From positions 34,633,667-34,697,666 of the forward strand of contig JAPXFY010000026.1 of assembly GCA_030674185.1 (NCBI GenBank): 64,000 nt of DNA, read 5' to 3'. Source of the DNA: Monoplex corrugatus (lineage: Eukaryota; Mollusca; Gastropoda; Littorinimorpha; Ranellidae). A model generated the notes under the pieces. The model worked only from the letters and a program-made list of their open reading frames with translations. It had not been told where the DNA came from and did no database searches. Shown here in pieces: positions 22,590-33,240 of the stretch (the first letter of the stretch is position 1; each line of letters opens with the position of its first letter). The position numbers and the translations under genes were made by a program.

Positions 22590-22885
22590 TTATGACCACA
22601 GCTATACTCTGACCTTTGACCAACATCTGCCGAAAGTTGCCAAATGAGGGAGCATCGTTCATGTTCACTCCCGGGTTGCTGTCCTTGTCCTTTCTGATGT
22701 ACTAAAAGCTTTTCCAAAGCCCAGTTACATGTGGGATGTAATTAGAGGGCGCTGGGAGAGGAACAGCAAAAGGTTCTCGTCTTTTGTTGGTATGTGTACT
22801 TTGCATACATGGCACATTGAGCTGAGGAACTGCTCATCATCGAAGTAAACCTCTTAAGCCGCGTGACATCATAGCAGGTGAAACA
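22590..22885 (+). repeat. Dispersed repeat D, copy 4
   Basis: Matches 25440-25745 over 'tgaccacagct', 'cggaagttggcaaa'-like, 'ggatgtaattagag' and 'actttgcatacatggcacat' blocks. Confidence 0.7.
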
Positions 22886-22904
22886 CCGCAACAGTGATCC
22901 CTGC

Positions 22905-23205
22905 CCCCTCCAGTTTGGAGGGAGCTTTTTCAGTATGAATAGTGTCCCCACGTTCTGGAAATTTTGTGCTGGAAATTTCCTCTTTTCTGTCACTCTTGTG
23001 ATTCTACCTTGCTCTTTTGCTTTCTGTCGTCTCTTCGTGTCATTTTTTTTATATACTTTTTTATATTTGTTTTTTGTTTCACAACAAACGGATTTCTGAC
23101 ACACAATGTGGCAAGGAAAAATGACAACAACAACAACAACAAAATATACACATATGAAAAGATAACGTAGTCATTTTCTTTCTTGCTGGTCCATTCATCT
23201 GCCGT
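22905..23205 (+). repeat. Family A 5' block with a ~125-bp insertion (A9)
   Basis: The A 5' block runs 22905-23045. It is interrupted by an A/T-rich insert containing (CAA)n (about 23046-23170) and resumes with 'tcattttctttcttgctggt'. The A element stops near 23205 with no 3' tail. Confidence 0.7.
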
Positions 23206-23786
23206 CTGGTGAGAGGACTGTTCCCAGATATTTAAACTTAACAACTTGTCTCAGTGTGGTACCATCTGTTATTTTGCATGAGGGCATTTCTTTTTTTCTT
23301 CTTTTTTTAATTTTTTTTTTATTGATTACAGTGGCACCAGGAGAATGAAATTGATGGGTTTTCCTTATTCTGCATAATTATGATTTGCTCGGGTAATTAA
23401 CATGAGCTTCCATGGACAGGGCTTTATGTATTAGGAAAAACACCAAGATCCCTTGCAGATCGCTGGAGGGTGTTGTACAGTCTGAGACAACCATGATCAC
23501 TGATGTTACCGTTTGTTAAGGTTTGACATCACATGAGTACATGTACATGAATTCTCGTTGTTGTTGTTGTTTCCTTCCTCCATTTTCAGTTTGCTTTCAT
23601 TCGGGCTGCTGTGTTCTCAATAGTGTTTTTCATTTCTCTGGCAATGTTTGGGATACCTTCCGGGAAGCAGATCGGTACAGTTATAAGGAAGAAGTCTCAG
23701 TCTCTGTTTCCCTGTCTTTTGCGCGTGCGCCTCTTCCCTGTGGCAGGAGGATTGGAATGAACAGACAGATAACAAACCTTTCCAAA
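23206..23786. other. Unassigned sequence
   Basis: No gene or repeat recognised. Confidence 0.4.
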
Positions 23787-24080
23787 TCCTCCTTGATTGC
23801 TGGGACTTGTAGGATGTGAGACAAAAGCACCTCACGGCGGACTCCTTAAAGAAGCTCTTCCGAGACGTCCCTCCTGATGCAAGTTTCCAGTTTTTACGAG
23901 AGATCATAGATTTCACCTGATATGATTTTACGGCTGTTTTACTTTAATTGCATTTTAGTCTAGCAAGTTTAACGGTGAGCATGGTTTCTAACTGTTGTCT
24001 TTTATGCCGTTTTTGACGTGCTGTTAGCCCTGATATGGCTCAAGCAGTCGGCTGGGCTGTAATGAACTTGAACTTGAACT
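23787..24080 (+). pseudogene. B LINE 3' end, 5'-truncated
   Basis: Begins at the 'LLDCWDL' codons of the C-terminus, continues through the end of the frame and the 3' UTR, and ends in a (TTGAAC)n-like tail. Confidence 0.82.
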
Positions 24081-24544
24081 CTTCCCTATATACATATTAA
24101 TAATATACATATTACTAATAATTTTCTTGTCTACGTCTGTCATATCTTGACAAACGACAGCAAATACAGTATTACTCTTTGATATCCTTGTATACTGTAT
24201 TATTGACTTATTGATATATTTCTTTTTCATTATTTTCAGTTCTTGGAAGAGATATAAGTTTGCCACAGCAATTTGGAGAACACAGACTTTTAGCTAATAA
24301 CTCGTACCATTGAAAAATTTAAGTATCAGTCATTGTTTTCCTTCAGTCTTTTTTTTCTTCTTCTTTTGTCTTCTTCTTTGTTTCTAATTAGGCTGAAGTC
24401 TCATGCAGCGAAGCGAAAGTCTCTCCGTCCGTAGTATCTAGGGAAAAAATGGATGAAGCATCTTCATTCTTCAGAGTCCAGTTGATCACATTGTAACATT
24501 TTACCCACTCTTGTTTATTGTGCCACTATCTCTGCACAATAACT
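24081..24544. other. Unassigned sequence
   Basis: No feature recognised. Confidence 0.4.
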
Positions 24545-24775
24545 GCATCCATAGCTGCGATCACAGTACTACCTCTTTGTCCTTCCCACTGCAAGCTGGT
24601 TCAGGGCCAAGCGTGTTTCATCAGCTGGAAACAACTTTTTTCTTTTCTTCTCAACCAATTAACTCTGGTTGATTTGCCAATTTTGTCGCCCCGCGGAATT
24701 GATCTAACGGAAGATATATCGTGTTACTTGAAAAGAAAACTGAGGGCAGTAAGAATACGCACAGTTTATAAACTA
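24545..24775 (+). repeat. Dispersed repeat F, copy 2
   Basis: See 20085-20290. Again followed by a (CA)n tract and repeat D. Confidence 0.6.
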
Positions 24776-24817
24776 TCAGTACATACATGCATGGGCACGT
24801 GTTATGCACATAGGCAG

Positions 24818-25194
24818 GCGCGCGCGCGCGCGCACGCACACCACACACACACACACACACACACACACCACACACCACCACGCACGCACGTACGTACGTA
24901 CGTACGTACATACATACATACATACGTATATATATACATACGTGCGTACATACATACATACATACATACATACATACATACCTACATACCTACATACATA
25001 CATACACGCACGCACGCACGCACGCACGCACATCCATCCATCCATCCATCCATCCATCCATCCATACACACGCGCACACACACACACACACACATACACA
25101 CACAAACACACAAAACACACGCACGCACACACACACACACAACACACATACACAAACACACGCACGCGCACACACACACTCACACACACACTCA

Positions 25195-25267
<73 letters not shown>

Positions 25268-25275
25268 GAGCACAC
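24818..25275 (+). repeat. Complex microsatellite: (CG), (CA), (TACG), (CATA), (CGCA), (CATC), (CA)
   Basis: Six motifs in blocks over ~460 bp: TACG at about 24888-24908, CATA at about 24909-25005, CGCA at about 25007-25030, CATC at about 25031-25064, then ~200 bp of CA. Confidence 0.95.
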
Positions 25276-25439
25276 ACACAGTTTTAATGGAACTGGAACT
25301 GTTTCTCAGGCCTGATAGTAAAATAAGCCTCATGAATTGGTCAATAGCAAATTTCCCTTGGGATGTCTGTCCATTTACAGCTAGCATTTCCGGTGTTAAG
25401 GTCAGAAGCGGACCCGTCCAAATTATCACCACAAGGTAT

Positions 25440-25745
25440 TTCCGTGACCACAGCTAATCTGAACATCGTCTAGCGTTTGTCGGAAGTTGGCAAAGTTGGC
25501 AAAGTTTGGGGCCTTTGCCCGTGTTCATATCCAGTTACTGTCCTTTACGATGGGCTTAAAAGCCTGTCTCACACCCACTTATTTGTGAGATTTAATTAGA
25601 GTCTAGCAGGCGCAAGGGGAAAAGGTGTGAAGCTTTTCTTCTTTTATTGGCGCGTGCACTTTGCATACGTGGCACATTTGGGCCCAGGGAACTGCTTCGC
25701 CATTGAAATAATCGTCTGAGGTAGGTGACGTTATAAGGGTAAAAT
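25440..25745 (+). repeat. Dispersed repeat D, copy 5 (most complete)
   Basis: The longest D copy; see 22590-22885 for the matching blocks. Confidence 0.7.
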
Positions 25746-25860
25746 ACAACGGCAACAACGTTGCTTCTGATTTGATAGAACTGATTAAGTCACGTATGTA
25801 ACTGCAGCAGGTTCATAAAATCCATCGGTCCGTGCATCGTTTATGGCTGCAAGTTGCATA

Positions 25861-26521
25861 CTGGCAGGCAGTTTCAGTTTCAGTTTTAGTTTAGTTTCTC
25901 AAGGAGACGTCTTCGCGCTCGGAATGAATTCTATATACACTAAAGTCACAGGTGCCATGTGATGGAGAAGATCCAGAATGATCACGGCACAAACCTCAAG
26001 CCTGCACATAAACCCATGAGCTGGCTAGGTCCTGAGGTCCTACCTAAATAATTCCATAACTCGGGGGTCGTAGGGGAGTGAGGTGGTAGAGACCTCAACT
26101 TTTCCCGCCGCCAGCACCACAAGTGCGGCGCCCATCCCCTCTTCCTTGCTTCAAATTCGCATTCATATTCACATTTTATTTTGCCAAGACTTCAGAAAGG
26201 CAAGAAGGCTATTTAGTCTTCAAGGGGTGGGACCAGGGAAATCAACCTATCTCTCCAATCTTTTTTTTACCAAGTCAGCCAGACAGTGCCCTGCTTCACG
26301 ATTTTCAACTGCTGTGGGATCTTTAGCGTGCGCAGCCAGAAGGCACACGGTTCCGACTCGTTTTCGTCCCTTCCGAAGGCCTAGACGTTCAGTTTGGTTT
26401 TCCGGTCAAACTGAGGAGAAAAGTCGAGGCCTGTACGGAGAGCGAACCCTGGAACCTCGAGTTTACTTATTGGCAGGCGAACGTCTGAAACATTCTGCTA
26501 CTCTTCTCCCTGGCAGGCAGT
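25861..26521 (-). mobile_element. 637-bp tRNA-headed SINE-like element with 12-bp target-site duplications
   Basis: CTGGCAGGCAGT occurs exactly at 25861-25872 and 26510-26521. On the minus strand the element begins at 26509 with a tRNA-like head: A-box-like 'agtagcagaatg' and B-box-like 'gttccagggttcgctc'. It ends at 25873 with a (CTGAAA)n tail. The stretch after the tail includes 'ctcaaggagacgtcttcgcg', resembling the tail of a gastropod SINE family that I recall only informally. The duplication is direct evidence of retroposition. Confidence 0.75.
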
Positions 26522-26772
26522 GATATCTCAGAGTGAAGACAATGCCTGCTGTCCACTTTTATAGAAGAAAGCAAGAAGGCACTTGACTTAAGAAAGAGTG
26601 TTCTGTAGGTTACACTCGGGTCACACAAGCTACACACTCGTTCGTACCTTTTAAAAAATGAAGAAGCACCGTGGTGTATATACCATGTGATAAGCCGTTG
26701 AGCATCAGACGCCTCCTCCTTGATAGCTGGGACTTGTACGATGTGAGACAAAAGCACTATACGGCGGACTGC
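26522..26772 (+). pseudogene. B LINE, left part, split by piggyBac at a TTAA
   Basis: From about 26580 it matches the region between RNase H and the C-terminal knuckle, then the DVRQKHYTAD codons. It breaks at 'gcggactgc' followed by TTAA, where the piggyBac end starts. The LINE resumes at 29752. The 26522-26580 part is poorly matched. Confidence 0.8.
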
Positions 26773-27319
26773 TTAACCCTCTGCCTACCACGCAACTCTG
26801 TACGGCAAGACTATGAAAATACCATGGCAAGGGAAGCAACTCCGCAACATAAACACACTCACCTCAAAGAAACATCCATAACACATTACTATTGCACTCA
26901 CCATGTGCAGAAAAATGATGAAAAAATTCCAAGGACATCATTCCACCCATATCAGTCATTTTTGTCCATTTGTCCATGAACTGGTACAAGTGGAAAAAAA
27001 AAAAAAAACATGCACAGAAATACAGCTTTCAGTGTTCTCCGCTTTGTGAAAAATGTCTTGACTTCATAAAACCCACAGAAAGTCATGGATCCAGGTCACA
27101 CTGTCAATTTCCAAGTTCAAAGGAAGTATTGAAACTGTCAGAAATAATATAAAGTCAATGTTGTATATTTTATGCACACTAACTGCTTCACTTTTGTTCA
27201 GGGAAAAAAACAAAACAAAACACTACTTGCACTTGTGAAACTGAAGCGTCACATACAGTCCTAGGATCATGTTTCTTATAACTGTTGAGGAAGTGAGAAA
27301 AGTTATTATCAGCTGAAAC

Positions 27320-28308
27320 TTATTGGAGACTAGAGTTCAGGTTCTGGTGAAACTCTGCGAAACAGGTGTCTTTGCACAAGTGCACACAACAGATGACACC
27401 CCCCCCCCCCACACACACACACACCGTTGTGGTGCTATACCCCTTCTCTGTCTTCTTCTTCGCCTCCTGACAGATGAGGCAGTTCTTTTTCACCTGGAAG
27501 ACGAACTGGTCCATGGGAGAGAGGGTCTGATGCTGTAACACCTGTCTGGGACACAGCCTGTGGGCAGCGTATTGGCGTACGGAGTTGCTCTTGCAGAGGG
27601 CACGCAGCACTCCCAGTCGAAAATCCAACTGGCGAAGTCCTCTTTTTGGGGCTGGTAGATTGCTGTTTTTGCAGATGAAGAAAGCGTTGATCATTGCTGC
27701 CTGCAACAACCACCACTTGACAGATGGACGGCCTACTGAATAATAGGAGGCATACTGGTCTGCTAAATCAACACCCCCCCCCCCCCCCCCATGCTGCAAT
27801 TGTACTTAATCACTGGCACTGGGACATCGACTTTCTTCTTTCCACCTGGTGCCTTCCTCTCTTCACATCCCATTTCAGGCTGGGCATTTGTAGACAAAAC
27901 AGAGACAATTCTTTTGTCCTTCCACAAAGTAGCCACCCGGTTTCCATCTTGTTGAAAGTGGACATCAACCACCTTCATCTTCTTAACAAATGCAGCGTTC
28001 ATCTCCTTGGGCCATCCTTTACGGTTCATGCGGATGGTTGATATCATGTAGGTGTCTTACTTCTCCAAATCTTGTACGAGTTTCACAGAAGAGAAGTAGT
28101 CATCAAAGAACAGGTGATGACCTTTCTTGAGGAATCTGTCGCCAGCCTTAATGATGACGTGGTACCAAGCCCATGCGGCATTGGCTGCTGCACCCGCCCA
28201 AGGTAGACATCAAACTCCAGCATGTAACCAGTGCGTCGATTCGCAGCACACCATACCTTTATACCCCATGTGTTTGGTTTCCAAAAAACAAAAAATCATT
28301 CTGTTTTC

Positions 28309-28381
<73 letters not shown>

Positions 28382-29508
28382 GACCAAATATTTTTCATTC
28401 AGAGAGAAACTGATTAATTATGAATGCACTAGAAGACATCATAGAAAAGAGACAATGTTTGTAGATTATAATTTTGTTTTTCTCCTCTTTTTCATTTGAA
28501 TGTAAAAATACAATATGCTTTTTTCTGGGGTGGGTGGGTGGTGGGTCAATTTTTTCTGTTACATGTTTTTCTTTTACATCTAATTTACAAAATAAAAACG
28601 AATACTTTACCTTTGATATACTGTTTGAAGCTCAGTCTGTTATTGAACATGATCATGGCTTCATCAATGGATGGATATATGTTGGTAGTAGTGGGCTCGA
28701 CTGTTCTTGAGCACAATGTCCAAAAGTGGCCTAACTTTGTGCAAGGGGTCATATCCAGGCTGACCCTTTGGAATAGCTTTGTTGCTGTCATTCAGATGAA
28801 AATACGGGTTTATTTTGTTAAATCTATTTCTGCTCATGACATCAGCAACTGCAGACACGTAACAAGTGGTCTATGGACCAATACAGACTGGCGTCTGGCG
28901 TCTGGCGATGGATGCTAAACATGTACTGAATGAAGATGAACAGTTTCATCTCTTCAGGTGATGTAGGCTGCCAGAGTTTATCATCTCCCTTTTCTGCTTG
29001 CTTCTGAGCAGCATATAAATTTGTCTCTGTGCTCATGGACTGTCAAAATTCCTCAGGAATCAAAAGACTAAAATAATGATAAGGTGATGCTCCTACAGGT
29101 AAGTCATGGGAAACACCCACTGCATGTGAAAAATTTTCATCACCTGATTCGTTTTCCTGGTGGTCAAAACCAACAAATGTTTTCTTTAGCTTTACTGCTT
29201 GCAGTCTATCAGTCCAGTGAAAAGTCACTGCATCTCTAGCAGCCTTTGATTTTGTAATTTTTCTTTTTGGCACTAGGCCAACAGCAAGCGGCATCTCTAC
29301 ATCACTGTCACCATCACCCAAATCACTGTCATTTTCGGTTTCAAAATCGGCAACCACACGATCATTGTTGACAAATAAGTCAAGATCGACATCCGACTCA
29401 TCTCTCTTATGGATTTCTTCAAAGAGAAAACGCCTCAAATTCACTTTCTTCATCACTATTGTATCCGAAAATGGATTCCAGAAGCTGCAAAGTTTCGTCG
29501 TCCGCCAT
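27320..29508 (-). pseudogene. piggyBac transposase (DDE_Tnp_1_7 type), disrupted
   Basis: Minus strand, ATG at 29508 (MADDETLQLLESIFG), an acidic N-terminus, and a frameshift near 29430. Then come 'ETNLYAAQKQ', 'VMSRNRFNKINPYFHLND' and 'SIDEAM' (first catalytic Asp, about 28660). An interruption of about 320 bp (28285-28605) follows 'RLSFKQYIKG' and contains a (GA)n tract. The frame resumes at 'KPNTWGIKVW', has a frameshift near 28195, then 'FFDDYFSS' (second Asp, about 28100), 'RMNRKGWPKEMN' and 'GGVDLADQ' (third Asp, about 27760). A Cys-rich C-terminal finger ends '...CKDTCFAEFH'. All three Asp are present, but a poly-G run in the GGVD codons, microsatellite growth in the finger and frameshifts kill it. 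The 320-bp interruption could be an insertion or a degraded intron; no clean AG acceptor is visible. Confidence 0.88.
28311..28380 (+). repeat. (GA)n microsatellite inside the piggyBac interruption
   Basis: About 70 bp of GA, the reason this part of the transposase is unreadable. Confidence 0.95.
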
Positions 29509-29751
29509 TTTGAACAAGATTTTCGTCAAAAAATCCCCAAACTTTGAAAATTCACAGCAGCAAGACTATTCCGCCATTTGCCTTGCAACAAACCGGAAAA
29601 TAACAAGCGAAAACGGAAGTACCGGAAAGCAATACTGTCTCAAGAGCATTCTGGGATATGCGAAAATGAAAGGAGAACATATGACATGGTATTCAGTGGT
29701 CGATCTTGGTCGATCCGGTATTCAGACAACGCAAATTTGGCGGTCGATCGG

Positions 29752-29952
29752 TTTTTACAAGAGATCAACAGATTTCACCTGAAATGATTTTACGTCTGTT
29801 TTTCTTGAATTGCATTTTAGACTTGCAAGTTTAACGGTGAGCATGGTTTTTACCTGTTGTCTTTTATCTTAACCAGGTTGTCGTTTTTGACGTGGTGTTA
29901 GCCCTGATATGGCTCTAGTAGTCGGCTGGGCTACAAGCAGTATGAACCTGAC
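29752..29952 (+). mobile_element. B LINE, right part and 3' UTR, continuing 26522-26772
   Basis: Starts at 'gtttttacaagagatcaac' and runs to 'gcagtatgaacctgac'. Together with the left part it forms one B copy split by piggyBac. Confidence 0.82.
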
Positions 29953-30222
29953 TTATCTTAAGCACACGCCTGTCGGTCTGGCATTGAAGAAAGTGCACTA
30001 AGAGAAACATGCCCCCTGCAGACGCGTATTGGCTAATCACGTGTATGTAAATGGGTATGCTACTTTTATGGATGCGAGAACTGTAGGCAGTCAGATCAGT
30101 TACTGTTTATATAGATTTCTGGTCACTCCTGTTAAGGCAAATGCGTACTATTCTGAAAATCACGCATCCGTAATATTCTGCTGGGCTGAATTTGGTAAAG
30201 ATCCTTCGATAGAGATAGGTTT
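29953..30222. other. Unassigned sequence
   Basis: No feature recognised. Confidence 0.4.
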
Positions 30223-30298
30223 AACTATTGGTACATGTGTATTGAATTAACTATTGGTACACATGTACTGAATTAACTATTGGTACACATGTATTGCT
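30223..30298 (+). repeat. Three 28-bp tandem units
   Basis: 'aactattggtacacatgta' with a 'ctgaatt' spacer, repeated three times. Confidence 0.85.
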
Positions 30299-30321
30299 TC
30301 AGAGAGACTGGTCTACACAAG

Positions 30322-30783
30322 TCGATGTGGTTTAGTGGTTAGCGCAGCAGACTACCGACTGGAAGGTTGTGGGTTCGAATCCCCATCAGCTCCTTCAAAA
30401 AATCAGAGGGATTTTTCGGCTCTAACAGGCTTCTACCCAGAATTGGGCGTGCTATGGGCTCATTGGGAAGATTGGGACCACACAGTCGAGTCTCATCCAC
30501 TTCACGGATGCGTCATAGAGGGTGTTGCTCAAATCTTCTGACCAGCACCGCAGGTGTCTGTATCTCTCGGGCCCGGTTGACGCCAGGATATATTATGATA
30601 GTACGCATAGAGTACAGCCCTGTCACAAAGTTTCAGTCCTAGATGGAACTCCATAGCATCATGATCATCTTCGTTATGGACATTCCTATCATCATTGAAT
30701 TGTAAAATCTGTGCCAGCTTCTGTGGCCAATTAGGTGGCGTAGAAAATGGGGCGGGGAAAAAATGTGAGCACATAAGGTAAAC
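30322..30783 (+). mobile_element. tRNA-headed SINE, copy 1
   Basis: The tRNA-like head at about 30325-30395 has an A box (TGGTTTAGTGGTTAGCG) and a B box (GGTTCGAATCC). The body of about 390 bp matches 36311-36950 ('cggcttctacccagaattg', 'ttcacggatgcgtcat', 'gatggaactccatagcatc'). The 3' end 'gagtgcgacaatccttt' plus poly-A continues into the tandem array at 30784. Confidence 0.85.
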
Positions 30784-31300
30784 TCCCTGAGTGCGACAAT
30801 CCTTTAAAAAAAAAAAAAAAGAGAGAGAGAGAGAGAGCCTGAGTGCGACAATCCTTTAAAAAAAAAAACAAAGAGAGAGAGAGAGAGAGCCTGAGTGCGA
30901 AATCCTTTAAAAAAAAAAAAAAAAGAGAGAGAGAGAGAGCCTGAGTGCGACAATCCTTTAAAAAAAAAAAAAAAAGAGAGAGAGAGAGAGCCTGAGTGCG
31001 AAATCCTTTAAAAAAAAAAAAAAACAGAGAGAGAGAGGAGGCGAAGAGAGAGAAGAGAGCCTGAGTGCGACAATCCTTTAAAAAAAAAAAAACAGAGAGA
31101 GAGAGAGCGAGACGAGAGAGAGAGAGAGCCTGAGTGCGACAATCCTTTAAAAAAAAAAAAAAAAACAGAGAGAGAGAGAGAGAGCCTGAGTGCGAAATCC
31201 TTTAAAAAAAAAAAGACAGCCAGACGAGAGAGAGAGAGAGAGCCTGAGTGCGACAATCCTTTAAAAAAAAAAAAGACAGCCAGAGAGAGAGAGAGAGAGT
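30784..31300 (+). repeat. Minisatellite grown from the SINE 3' end, 9 units
   Basis: Unit of 50-66 bp: 'cctgagtgcgacaatccttt', then 11-16 A, then (GA)n. It occurs nine times, in two subtypes ('gcgacaatcc' and 'gcgaaatcc'). The first unit is the genuine 3' end of the SINE at 30322. Confidence 0.93.
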
Positions 31301-31594
31301 GGAAACAGACAGACAGACAGGCAGAGACACTGGCCATATCTGAACGGCGATGCCGTGGCATAGGGATAACACACGGCACAGCTCATCACTGTTCCTCTCT
31401 TTCCCTTCCTTCCTTTCGGCACTTCAAACATATCTTTTCCCCCGATCCGTCAACTCTTTCAAAGAACTCAAAGACTGAACCGATGAACCTCCTATCGTGA
31501 TTAAAGAAAACGACATAACAGGGGCGTTGAGTCCACGGATCTCACTGCATAGTACATAAAAATTCAACAGCATCAATTTCATCTTCTCTGTCTG
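31301..31594. other. Unassigned sequence
   Basis: No feature recognised with confidence. It could be diverged upstream coding sequence of the B LINE that follows. Confidence 0.35.
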
Positions 31595-32222
31595 TCGCTC
31601 TCTCTTGGCCAAGAAGGCCACAATGGAAAAGATGTCTAAGTCCTTGACCCCCTACGTAGATGTCAAATCGAAAGTACATAGTTACGTGAAAAGTGCGTGG
31701 CTGGAACAAACTTTTCCAAATCTGCCCTAGCCTGAAAGAAATTCTCCCATCTGCTGCAGGAAACCGTAAGAAAGAGAGAGTTTTATGTAAGTTACACAAG
31801 GGTCACACATCGTACACTCACTCGTACCTTTTGAAAAATGAAGAAGCACCATGGTGTATACCGTGTGATGAGCCGTTGAGCATCCGACACCTCCTGCTCG
31901 ATTGCTGGGACTTGACGGTGTGAGACAAAAGCACTACACGGTGGACTCCTTAAGCTCTTCCGAGACGTCCCTCCTGATGCAGTTTTCCAGTTTTTACAAG
32001 AGATCAATAGATTTCACCTGATGTAATTTTACGTCTGTTTTTCTTTAATCGCATTTTGCATTTGTAAGGTTAACGGTGAGCATGGTTTTTACTGTTGTCT
32101 TTTTTCTTAACGGGTTGTTCTGTTTTTGTTGTTGTTTTTTGTTTGTTTGTTTGTTTTTTGGACGTGGTGTTAGCCCTGATATGGCTCTGGTAGTCGGCTG
32201 GGCTATAAGCAGTATGAACTGA
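31595..32222 (+). pseudogene. B LINE: ORF2 C-terminus after RNase H plus 3' UTR (longest copy)
   Basis: The first frame reads 'SLLAKKAT', like the end of an RNase H domain, then 'LTPYVDVKSKVHSYVKSAW'. After a frameshift near 31700 it reads 'WNKLFQICPSLKEI', 'RVLCKLHKGHTSYTHSYLL' and 'EAPWCIPCDEPLSIRHLLLD' plus C. The GHT...HSYLL string and the C-x2-C-x7-H-x4-C knuckle characterise the region after RNase H in I/Nimb-group LINEs. A base deletion in the DLYDV codons breaks the frame again. The ~215-bp 3' UTR has a T/G-rich expansion at 32110-32160 and ends 'gcagtatgaactgaattg'. This copy identifies the whole B family. Confidence 0.85.
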
Positions 32223-32232
32223 ATTGAAATGC

Positions 32233-32300
32233 TCTCTCTGTCTCTCTCTCTCTGTCTCTCTCTCTCTCTCTGTGTCTCTCTCTCTCTCCCTCTCTGTCTT
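32233..32300 (+). repeat. (CT)n microsatellite
   Basis: CT with GTCT interruptions directly behind the LINE tail. Confidence 0.93.
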
Positions 32301-32360
32301 TGTCACACAAGTAATACACAAACGTCCGTCGTATGAACTGCTTCGTCGTCTGCGATATTC

Positions 32361-32566
32361 CATGTCTTCCCTAGTTCATTCTTCCTGTTTTGGCGATCCC
32401 TTGATTGTGATTGAGATTGGCTACGACTATCTGACTGTCTCTGAAAACAGAACACAGACGATGTCCATGTCTTCCCTAGTTCATTCTTCCTGTTGGCGAT
32501 CCCTTGATCGTGATTGAGATTGGCTATGACTATCTGATCGTCTCTGAAATAGAACACACGACATGC
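32361..32566 (+). repeat. Tandem duplication, two ~104-bp units
   Basis: 'catgtcttccctagttcatt' and 'ggcgatcccttgat' recur in order; the second unit lacks a few bases. Confidence 0.9.
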
Positions 32567-32822
32567 TTTGAATGCGGAGATGTCATCTTGAGAAACTGGA
32601 ACTGTGTTTAGCTTCAATGAATTTTGAACTGAAGAGTGAAGAGCGTGTGTTTGGGTGGGCAGGTGGGGGGGGGGGGGTGACTGCGGGGCGGCGGCGTCTT
32701 TAGTCAGTTTGCGTGGGATAGTTCGTAGTGTTTCGGTGGTGTTTTCGTATCTTCTACCATCGGTTGCGCGATGATAGAAAATTAAGAATAAAGAACAGTC
32801 ATAAATGCTAGACAACACATTG

Positions 32823-32824
<2 letters not shown>

Positions 32825-32859
<35 letters not shown>

Positions 32860-32880
32860 GAGAGAGAGAGAGAGAGAGGA
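32825..32880 (+). repeat. (GA)n microsatellite
   Basis: About 55 bp of GA. Confidence 0.95.
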
Positions 32881-33240
32881 GCACGCGGCGCGCGTGATAT
32901 TACTCAATTGTACACGTGTGTGAATGTGTATGGTCTTGTTTTTATTATTTTTGCTTTTTAATAGTTAGGCCTGATTATTTGAATTATTATGAAAATTTAA
33001 ATACACATGCATATATACAAACTGGTTATTTGAATTATTTAGAAAGTTTAAACACACATATGCATGAATACATGCTTCACCTTTGCACATGCATTTACAT
33101 ACTTGCCACACACAAGTGCTACATGATGCATCTAGTGTGTTGGCTAGTGACTGCATTCTTGTCACCTCTCACTTTCAGCCTGCACCGCTGGCTAGCACTG
33201 CTGCTTGCAGTTATGCGAAAAGGAGAGCAGAATGCGTAAG

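Larger units (their letters stand above)
26773..29751 (-). mobile_element. piggyBac transposon inserted in a B LINE, right end lost
   Basis: The left edge is TTAA (26773-26776) followed by CCCTCTGCCTACC, typical of piggyBac ends. It lies exactly at the TTAA present in intact B copies (ggactccTTAAagaag). The transposase lies on the minus strand. At the right, neither the mirror end nor TTAA is present; the sequence jumps into B at 'gtttttacaag', about 45 bp further on, so a deletion removed the right terminus and adjacent LINE sequence. Non-mobile as it stands. Confidence 0.85.

Noticed and set aside
28285..28605. Intron in the piggyBac transposase
   Set aside because: A GT is present at the 5' edge on the minus strand, but no AG lies at the expected acceptor and a GGTAAA/GGAAAC repeat flanks the interval. 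I left it as an undefined interruption.
30325..30395. Functional tRNA gene (also 36240, 47856, 51613, 61326)
   Set aside because: Box A and B are present, but acceptor stems are poorly paired, no clean terminator follows, and each is joined to a SINE or LINE body.
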